Source of the DNA: Beta vulgaris subsp. vulgaris
Taxonomy: Eukaryota > Streptophyta > Magnoliopsida > Caryophyllales > Amaranthaceae
DNA length: 64,000 nt
Direction of reading: 5' to 3'
NCBI RefSeq assembly: GCF_026745355.1
Contig: NC_079204.1
Location: 51,446,209 to 51,510,208 of the forward strand
The notes beneath the pieces are model-generated. The model had not been told where the DNA came from and searched no databases. It saw nothing but the letters and a program-made list of their open reading frames with translations. Positions 47,745-57,000 of the stretch are shown piece after piece (position 1 is the first letter of the stretch; each line of letters begins with the position of its first letter). Position numbers and translations under genes: made by a program.

Positions 47745-49263
47745 TGTTACTCTGGTGGCATAAAATCCTTGATCTTCTAAGTAGCAACAACGATCAAGAT
47801 CTCAGTTTCACAGATTCACAAAGATCATTCTCGAGGAAAATTGTGGAACAACTAACACCACGGTGATCCACACATATGATAATATGATATATCACCTCAT
47901 TCCAAACATTAATATTAGTACTTCGACCAAAACAGAAGTGTAACTACGCCTTCTTGATTTAACTAAAATAGTTGTGAATAACTAAATGTCCATTCAAAAG
48001 TATGTTAGGCTCTTTAGACCTCACATATGTATGTCATTGCTACTTTTTAGATATAGAATGTACTTTTGTAGATATGCAATTTAAATTGAGTGCAAATGCT
48101 GTAATATTGTATTTTCTATGAAAAATCATGGATCAGGAGGCTAGCTAGTAAACATGTGCAATTTTCTTGTTTTTTTATATGCTAACAATGTGTTGAAGTA
48201 AGCTAACAAACTTTATTTTTTGTCAAACTAAAGAAATTGTTAGACATTATATTAGAAACTAAAATAACACAATACAATTAAAGGGTTAAATTATATACAA
48301 AGTGCCTTATCTTGAAGATGTCTTCAACTGCCATCTAGAAAAGCTTTTCCAAGTCTTTACTAAATATTGAAACTGGAATCATGTCGGTTCCATCATGGAT
48401 CTTATAATGAAGCCAATAGGAGACCGAAAATATGTATGTGTTTTAAACTGTTAGATAGCGTATTTGCTTAAAGTATGTAGGAGTACATGATATTAATATG
48501 AGTATGAAAGAGTATGAACGCATAAGAAAGCGTGCCAACATTTGGGTGAGGCTTTTTGGCCTATTTATAATTAAAATCGAGAAAAGAAAAGATAAGATCC
48601 AGTGTAGCGCGGTGCGCAGTGCTGATGCGCGGCGTGTAACACTGTGTGCTGACGCATCCTCCTGTGCATTTCTAGATTTTGTTGATTGTCTGGCAGATGT
48701 GTGTGCGTAACAAGATACACCAGACGCATTGGGATGAAGCTCATCCACATATCTGACTCGGTTTGTTATTCTATCATTTTTTAAAAGGTTCTTATTATAT
48801 TTATCAAATATTACCATTTAAATCCGGAAATCAATTATCTAAAGAGACAAAATAAGATTTTAATCCAAATCCTTTATCTTAGAATAGTAAAAATTATAAC
48901 GATTGAATATTAATAATGCACTAATTGAGACGAATCAAACAAGATCTCACATGACTATATTTTTTCTTATAAATTGAAAAAATTGAGAAGATTATCTCAG
49001 AGTATGAATAGTGTCAAGATTCTAAGTGAGAACGATAAAAAAAAACAGAGGGGGTACACTTTAAACAAGTAATTAAAGCACTTAATTACTTACAATAATG
49101 AAATCTTTTTAAAGAAACTATATTTAAATAGAGCAATGTGGATAATAATAACCCTATGTCAAGAGTCCACCGATTTTGAGTTGTTGGAAAACACATGATA
49201 TATATGGTCATAATAATAACACTTTTTCCACTTTTTTTAATAAGTCAAATATAATAATTTATA
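47745..49263. other. Intergenic DNA with unassigned repeats
   Basis: 48590-48720 is a G/C-richer patch (agtgtagcgcggtgcgcagtgc, gctgatgcgcggcg). With TATAAATAG on the minus strand near 48560, it could be part of an old LTR, but no paired LTR is present. 48900-49056 is a decayed Stowaway relative ending in 'cagagggggta'. No supported gene. Confidence 0.4.
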
Positions 49264-49801
49264 GGATATTCCATTTGGTACCATTGAATTTTTGGCTTTT
49301 CCATTTGGTACCACTGTTATTTTAAAATTCCACATGATACCACTCTAATTTAATATTAATCTTTATCATACCATTTTTTTGAGTAAAATGTTAGTTAATG
49401 GTTAAACAAGAATACAATTTTGTTTGTGTTTGCATGTTTCTATTTGCAATTGCAAAAATTTAATAAATTAAGATTTTAAGGTGTCGTTTTAACCCTTAAA
49501 GCTCTATTTTTCAGTCAAAATTTTCATAAAAATAATCATAATATTCTATGTCTTTTTATTGTCAAATATGACCTCAACTTTGACCTTAACGACTAAAATG
49601 ATTACTAAAACCTTAACGCAAATTAAAACATGTACATCGAAGTAAAACTCTAGCCTATTCTAACTTAAATTAACACTTTACTTAGTTGAATGTTATAATA
49701 GAGAATAAAATCAAATTATAGTGGTACCATGTGGAATATCTGAAAAATAGTGGTACCAAATGGAAAAGCTAGAAGTATAATGGTACCAAATGGAATATCA
49801 C
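49264..49801. mobile_element. Mutator-type MITE with 9-bp TSD TAATTTATA
   Basis: Ends GGATATTCCATTTGGTACC and, inverted, GTGATATTCCATTTGGTACC (the left end lacks one base) continue inward as a repeated phrase 'ttccatttggtaccact'. TAATTTATA lies outside both ends (49255-49263, 49802-49810). 538 bp, non-coding. The terminal phrase is repeated two to three times in each arm (spacing ~35 bp). Confidence 0.85.
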
Positions 49802-49860
49802 TAATTTATATAAGTGTGGGTATATCGTTAATATGAGTTATAATCGAGTCCAATCAGATC

Positions 49861-51105
49861 TAGGGTGCGTTCTCTTTAACTTATTGGCCCTGAACTTATT
49901 GGACCTTATTTGAGCTGAACTTATTGAACCTGAACTGAACTTATTGGAACTTATTAAACCTGATTGAACCTGATTCAACTTATTGGACCTGATTGAACCT
50001 GATTGGAACTTATTGGACTTTATTGGAACTTAGTTATTGACCTTATTGAAACTTATTAGACCTTATTGACCCTGATTGAAACTTATTAGACTTTATTAGA
50101 CGTGATTGAAACTTATTAGACCTTATTGGACCTGATTGAAACTTAGTTGACCTTATTAGACAAAAAAATTGACCATTAATAACATAAATATTACCCCTAA
50201 CGTAAATACTACCCCTCAAAATTTATTATGAAGTAATAATTATTAAAATTCGTCCTTTAAAACAATAATAATTATTAATTATCTCTTATGATAATTAATC
50301 TAACAAATTTTTTTTACTATTTATATATTTGCCTATACAGAACTTTGACCACTAATATATCTAATACTCTTGTTTTGATTTTATAAAGCACTAGTGGAAA
50401 ATCAAAAGTTGATTAATATTTATTACTAACAAGTTAAAATTGGCACATATAGAAAACTCTCACCCCACTTTCATTTATGTGAAGGTAGTAAAATGCATCA
50501 ACTCCTTATCTCTCACTCTACATTTATATCTTTCATTGTAATTAGTAACGAAAATATGTTATCTCTAGTTATTTAAAGACGAATTGCAAAATATTGTAAT
50601 TCTAATGATTATTATTGTTAACCTTAATTATTTGACCATGATTATAATATTATTTAATAATAATATAATCACCTAATAGTAATATGAATAATCAAATAAT
50701 AGACAATAATACAAGTATAACACTATACATTGTGGTACTTTAATAATTTTTTTTTAATAATAACATAATCAATTAATAGTAATATGAATAATAAAATAGT
50801 AGACAATAATACAAATCTTGAATAAAATAATAGACACTAATACAAGTATAATACTATATAATCATTGTGGTACTTTAATTAAAATTCTAATAATAACATA
50901 ATGGACAATAATACAAATATTTATTGAACATTGACTATTTGGACCTGATTGGAACTTATTGGACCTTATTGCACCTGATTGGAACTTATTGGACCTTATT
51001 GCACCTGATTGGAACTTATTGCCCTTATGGGACCTTATTGCAACTTATCTGAACTTATTGGGTATGAAACTTAATTTTTTAAGTTGAGGAGAACGTACCC
51101 CTAGT
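49861..51105. mobile_element. Repeat-bordered element with 'ttattggacctgattggaac' arrays
   Basis: Inverted ends TAGGGTGCGTTCTCTTTAACTT (left) and, in reverse complement, TAGGGGTACGTTCTCCTCAACTT (right) enclose ~1.24 kb. Just inside each end lie direct arrays of variants of TTATTGGACCTGATTGGAAC (49882-50165 and 50935-51065). The centre is AT-rich and non-coding. The TAGGG..CCCTA termini suggest hAT, but no 8-bp duplication was seen. Confidence 0.7.
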
Positions 51106-51289
51106 AAGTTTTGTCCAATAAATTTAATTTAATTAATTCAGATAAGTTAAATTCAATTTTGAGTTATTCATGTGAAAAGAATACAATTGTGCAACAAAAA
51201 CCAAAATAAATGGCAAATTGTAAGAAAAGGAAAACGAAAAACGTAATAAGAGTGAAGGGTAAAGAAATAGGAGAAACGAAGATCAAGTC

Positions 51290-51521
51290 TGTAACCCTAA
51301 CCCTCATTTGAGAATTTTTGCAACTCTCTTTCTCTCTCTAGATTCTTCGATTCCAGCTTTCCATCAAAAAGTTAACAATTATTACACACAATTTTCGATT
51401 TTCATCATCAGATTATCTTGCCCTAATTTGCGGAACAGATAAGAAGAGTGAGAGAAAATAATTGCGCGCAAATTACACTTCTCCGAAGCGATCGGAAACT
51501 TGTCTTCCACAGTAGTTTGAG
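51290..51521 (+). other. Predicted first (non-coding) exon of the PWWP gene
   Basis: Pyrimidine-rich CTCTCTTTCTCTCTC sequence after a 'gtaaccctaaccctcat' telo-box-like motif, ending at the donor TTTGAG/GTATGA at 51521/51522. No long ORF. The transcription start is approximate. Assigned to the PWWP gene because the next strong acceptor (53262) leads into its leader. Confidence 0.5.
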
Positions 51522-52029
51522 GTATGATTAAGAGTAATTTCAATATAAGTTTGAAGTTTGAAAACTTTGATTTTTCACATATATTGAGCATGAATGCAGA
51601 TTTTCATTTACATTAGTAAGCTCAAAAACAAAAATAAATTCAGATTTTGGGAGTTTAGTTGAACTTACTGAATCTTTCTTTGATACGCCACAGTATTGAA
51701 CTCAGTTTGTTTAAGATTAGAGTTGGGTGAATAATTGTCGAATATATATGATTCGTGCAATATTGTTGGATATAGGTTATTTGTTTAATTTAAGCTAGTA
51801 TCTCACTTGTTCCTTCTTCGTGTAATCGAAATAGCAATTTCGAATATCAAGTAAGATCATTGTTGCCTCGTTCGATCTTCTTCTTCTTAAACTTCAAGTG
51901 TCCTAATCTGTAAGATTATTATTTCATGACTGAAAACTCTGTGTATTAGTGTTTGTTTGGTTGAACATGTGAATTAATATTTCTTATTAATTAATTTTCT
52001 TGGTGCATTTTCATTTCCTAGGTCCCTTA

Positions 52030-52200
52030 GGTAAGTAGAACTTCTCGGACCTAGGCAAGCAATTTATTGTGGAAGTAGAACTTCTCGGAATTAGGCAAGC
52101 AATTTCTTTCATTTTGTGGGAAGTAGATATTCTTGGACGTTGGACCTAGGCAAGCAATTTCTTCCATCTTTTGGGGGAGTAGGACTTCCTACAACAACCA
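52030..52200. repeat. Three-copy tandem repeat in the PWWP leader intron
   Basis: 'gaagtagaacttctcgga' followed by 'taggcaagcaatttctt' occurs three times with drift (starting about 52031, 52071 and 52119), unit 40-60 bp. Confidence 0.75.
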
Positions 52201-53262
52201 ACCAAATTCACCTAATTGTACTCCTTATGGACTTATTCTTCCCATGTTTTTGTTATGTCAACCAAATAAGCACTTATAGTTAGAAAAGATAGGATTTAGC
52301 TTGTAGTCCATTTCTTTCTTTCTGTTCTACTATAAGCCAAGGCTAAGCACAATAAACCAAAAATGGCGAGTCTTCTTGGTGAATGGAGTGTATATATATA
52401 TATATATGAATTAGATTGGGGGAAGGGGTTACTGGGTCCCATTGGTGGTGGGGGTCTTCTTGGTTAGTGGGCCCCATTGAAGAGTAAATGAAGGAATAGA
52501 ATTTGCCAAAATAGGAATGAAGTAAAAGTGTGTAGAAATGAGAAAAATGAAAATGAGTATAACAAAGAAAAACATAGGAAGTATTACATCGAATGGAACT
52601 TAAAGATATTCAAGTTGTCTTTTGCTTCTTTAGAAAAACCTAGGAAAATTTTACATCGAAAAGATTGAGGGCTTGATGCTGGGTATTCTTCATCAAAAAT
52701 CAAATGAATTAGTCTGTTTTAATTAAGTTATGGTTTATTCGAGTGGAAGCTCTATTATTGGTGTGACTGAACTTTAATCATATCAACACATCGTTCAAAT
52801 TTTTTGCAATCTTGTTAATACATACTTTAAATGAGTTTTTCAGATAAAGAGATCTAGATGGCCTAGTCTAAATGTTTTTGATGTAATAACGTTCACCCCT
52901 AAAGGTGGTTAGAGTACCTTATATGTTAACTGTAAGAAAAATTTTACGTGAGAATGTAAGATCTTTGGGCTCTTGTTCTAGATTGCTTCTTTTTCCTTTA
53001 GAAGGCACCCATGTTTCTTGAACTTTAAGTACTTTAATCATTGACATCTTTTAAAATATTATGCCGAATTCATACCATTAGATTTGTCTGAAAAGGTATT
53101 CTTTCTTAATGTTCTTTTTCTTTATAATTTAAAAAAATGTGTTAAGAGTAATTAATGACAATTTTCTGCCTTTAATTGTGTGTTAGGGACTTAGGGAGTA
53201 ACTCTGACGATTTCAAAATGAGTGACTTCTTATCTTCCTCAAAAATGATTGTGAATTTTCAG

Positions 53263-53487
53263 ATTGTAGAAAGCTGAGCAAGAAGGCTTTTGAGCATCCA
53301 AAAATGGAACCTTCCGTCTTAGAGATCTTATCCCTCATGGACGTAGCTGATATTTATTTGACTTACAAAGACATGAAGTATGTTTTCTATACTGTTTCAA
53401 TGGATCATTTACATGTTACACTGAATACTATACGTATCATTTTGCAACTTACGTTCACATGTTTCTGAATATAGGAGTGATGTGTAG
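53263..53487 (+). promoter_or_regulatory. Spliced leader exon with a 28-aa upstream ORF
   Basis: Exon 53263-53377 follows a TTTTCAG acceptor and ends at the strong donor AA/GTATGT. The next exon starts at 53475 after AATATAG. An ATG at 53304 opens MEPSVLEILSLMDVADIYLT, then YKDMK; across the splice it ends SDV-stop at 53485-53487, 28 aa in total. It cannot be the N-terminus of the PWWP protein, because the main frame has a TGA at 53478-53480. A second mini-uORF, ATG ATT ATT TGG TAA, occupies 53497-53511 directly before the main ATG. These could lower translation of the main frame. Confidence 0.55.
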
Positions 53488-53513
53488 CATTTTTGAATGA
53501 TTATTTGGTAAAG

Positions 53514-56500
53514 ATGGACGCAAAAGTTGTTCAACTCGTAGAAACAGAAGTTCTTATTAGAGGCAGTTCAGGGGCAGACTTGGATTCTAGTCCCAGACAA
53601 GTTGAAGATAGAGAATATGAAAACCATGTTGCTTGTGAACAAACAGCTTTGCGAGTTAAGTTAGTTGCTAAAGGTGTAGATCAAGAACTGGAATATGAAC
53701 CTGGCTTTTCAGTGCCTGAGCACTTGGAGGATAGAGCAGAAGATGATGCTCATGAGGTTGATGCTGACGTAGAGGATGTCAAGGATATGCAAGAACAAGC
53801 TGCTAATACTGAAGCTGTTGAGTCGCTTGAAGAACAAGAAGTAGATCAGGACCTAGTTAAAAAGATGGATGCAAAAACAGTTCCTATTGTGGGAACAGAA
53901 GTTCGCGATGATTCTATAGGGGGAAGCTCAGGGGAAGACTTAAATTCTGGTCAGAGACAAGGTGGACATAGAGTATATGGAAACCATGCTGCTTATGAAC
54001 AACGACCTTTTCACGTCAAGTCATCTGTTCCAGGTGTGAAGGAACAGAGATATGAACCAGGCTCTTCAGTGTCTGATCACATGGAACATATTAGAACAGG
54101 TGATTATAATAAGGTTGATCCAATGGTGGGGAATGTTAAGGGAGTGCAAGAAGAAGTTGCTATTACTGTAGCAGGTGAGATGCCTAAAGAACAAGAAGTA
54201 GATCAGGAGCTTGTTTCTGGAAAGATGGATCCGGAACTAATTTCTGTCGCGGAGAAAGAAGTCCCTGATGTTTCTATTGAAGGCAGCCCAGAATTGGATT
54301 CTTGTCCCAGGCAAACCGAGGATAGAAAATATGGAGATCGTGCTATATATGAACTATCACTTTTGCCAGTGCAGTCATTTGATGAAGGTGCTGATCATAA
54401 GAAGAACCTGGAACATAAAACAACAGGTGATAATGATGAGGTTGACACAGGATTGCTACGCGTTAAGGAAGTGCAAGAAGAAGCTGCCGACACTGAAGCA
54501 GTTGAGTTGCCTAAAGAACAAGAAGTAGACCAGGAGCTGGTTTCTGAGAAGTTGGATGCAAATTTAGTTCCTATTGTCGAAAAAGTTCTTGATGTTTCTC
54601 TTGGAGGCAGCCAAGGCTTAGATTCTAGTCCCAGGCTAGCTGGAGATGGAGATTTTGGAGGGCTTGCTGCTAATGCACGGCTACCTTTGCCAGTCAACTC
54701 ATTTGATGATGGTGGAGATCGCGAACGGGAATATGAATCAGGCTTTTCACTGCAGTCATCTGATGAAGGTGTAGATCATGGACGGGAATATGCACCAGGC
54801 TCTTCAGTGGTGAAGCACCTGGATCATAGAACAGTTGATTCCCATGTGGTTGACAAGGAGATGGAGGGTGTAAAGGAAGCGCGAGAAGAAGCTGCTTATA
54901 CTGAGACACTTGAGTTGCCTAAAGAACAAGAAGTAGATCAGGAGTTAGTTTCTGAAAAGATGGATGCAGAAGTAGCTCCTATTGTGGAAAAGGAAGTTTT
55001 TGATATTCCTCTTGGAGGCAGCCAAGACTTAGATCTTGGCCCCAGGCAAGCTGGAGAGAGAGAATTTAGAGATCGCAGTGTTTATGAACAGCCACCTTTA
55101 CCAGCCGAGTCATTTGATAAAGGTGGAGATTGCAAACGGGAACATGAACCTGGCTGTTCAGTGGCTGAGCACCTAGAACATATAATGACAGGTGGTAATC
55201 ATGAGGTTAACACAGAGATAAAGGAAGTGAGGGAAGGGCAAGAAGAAGCCGCAAACATGGAAGCAGTTGAGTTGCCTAAAGAACAAGAAATTCCTGCTTC
55301 ATCTATTGGAGGCAGCCCAGGCATGGATTCAGATCCTAGGGAAGCTGGTGATAGAGAATATGGAGAACATGCTGCTTATGAACAACCGCCTTTGCCAATC
55401 AAGTCACTTGATGAAGGTGTTGATCAAGAACTGGAGTATGAACCAAGCTCTCCAGCGCTGAGTTGTATAGAGCATAGAGCAACAGTTGATATTCTGGAGG
55501 TTGACACAGAGATGGAAGATGTGAAGGAAGTGCAAGAAGAGGCTGTTGATACTGAAGCACCTGAGTCGCCTGAAGAACGAGTAGTAGATCAGGAGCTGAG
55601 TTCTGAAAGGAGGGATGCAGAAGTAATGCCTGTTGCTGGAAAAAAAGTTCACGATGTTTGTAATGGAGGCAGCCCAGACATGGAATCTTGTCACCGGCAA
55701 GCTGATGATAGACAATATGCCAATCATGCTACTTATGGACAACCATCTTCCCCAGTCAAGTCATTTGATAAAGGTGCTAACCATGCACAGGAATATAAAT
55801 CAGGCTCTTCAGTGATTAGTTGCCTGGAACCTAGAGAAACAATTGACTTTCATGAGGTTGATGCACCCATGAAGGATGTTAACGAAAAGCAAGAACAAGC
55901 TGCACAAACAGAAGCAGTTGAGTTGCCTAACGAACCCAAAATACTTCAGGAGCTGGATCATAAACTATTGGATGAAAACATATTTCCAATTCTGGAAACT
56001 GAAGCTCCTGATGTTTCCATTGGATGCAGTGGTGTGGCAGACACGGGGTCTAGTCCCAGACAAGCTGGAGATCATGCAGCTTATGAACAACTTTCTTCTC
56101 CAGTCAAGTCATTTAATGGAGGTGCCGATCATGGACAGGAATATGAACCAGGGTCTTCAGTGGCTGAATGCTTGGAACTTGGTGCATCAGGTGATACTTG
56201 TATGTTTGATACTAACGTGGAGAATGTTATTGAAGTGCAAGAACATGCTGCCAATACTAAAGATGTTGAGTTGTCTGCGGAGCAGAAAGGAGATAGAGGG
56301 CTGGTTTGCAAAGAGATGGATGCTAAATTGGCTCCTCTCGTGGAAACAGAAGCTCCTAATATTTCTACAGGAGACAGCCCCACATCAGACTTGTTTTTTG
56401 GTCCTAAAGTAGTTGGAGATAGGGAACATGGAGACGGTAGTGCTTATGAACAACCATCTTTGCCAGTAAAGCCATTTGTTAAGGGTGTCGATGATGCACT

Positions 56501-57000
56501 TGAATGTGAATCAGCCTCTGCAGGGGCTGAGCACCAGGAACATGAAGCAACAGATGCTGTCGGTGAGGCTGACACAGATGAGGAGACTGTTCAGTTAGTG
56601 CAAGAGGAAGTTGCCAATGCTGAATCAGTTGGATCGCGCAAAGAACAAATAGTAGATCAAGAGCTGGATTATAGAAATATGGATGTGGAAATGGATCCTA
56701 TTAGGGAAACATATGTTCTTGATGTTTCTTCTGGTGGTAGCCTAGGGGTAGACTTGGATTCTGGTCCCAGACAAGCTAGAGAATATGGAGATCATGATGT
56801 TTGTGAACAGCCTTTGCCAGCCATGCCATCTGTAGAAGGTGTAGGTCAAGGACTGGAATATGAAGCAGGCTCGTCTGTGGATGATCACTTGGAACATAGA
56901 GCAACAGCTGTTCATGAGGTTGACACAAGTATAGATGATCAGGAAATGCAAGAAGGGGTAAGTACAGAATCAAAGGAGTCAGCTGAAGAACAAGAAGATC
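53514..57000 (+). repeat. About ten coding tandem repeats of ~330-400 bp in the PWWP gene
   Basis: Each unit encodes, in order: KMDAE-VPIVEKEV-DVS, GGS-LDS-PRQAGDREYG, AYEQPPLPVKSFDEG, DH-REYEPGSSV-EHLEHR, and VKEVQEEAANTEAVELPKEQ followed by EVDQELVSE. Unit starts are near nucleotides 53514, 53862, 54223, 54550, 54958, 55286 (shortened), 55609, 55966, 56317 and 56676. The units are diverged but in frame throughout. Confidence 0.9.

Noticed and set aside
48443..48817. Minus-strand 124-codon ORF with Ser/Arg-rich sequence
   Set aside because: Composition follows a local GC-rich patch and it contains no domain; more likely old repeat DNA.
53493..53513. Seven-codon extension of the PWWP protein starting at TTG
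   Set aside because: A TTG start is implausible in a plant nuclear gene when an in-frame ATG follows at 53514.
54395..54909. Antisense ORFs inside the PWWP coding region
   Set aside because: They are mirror frames of the repetitive sense coding sequence and share no recognisable domain.
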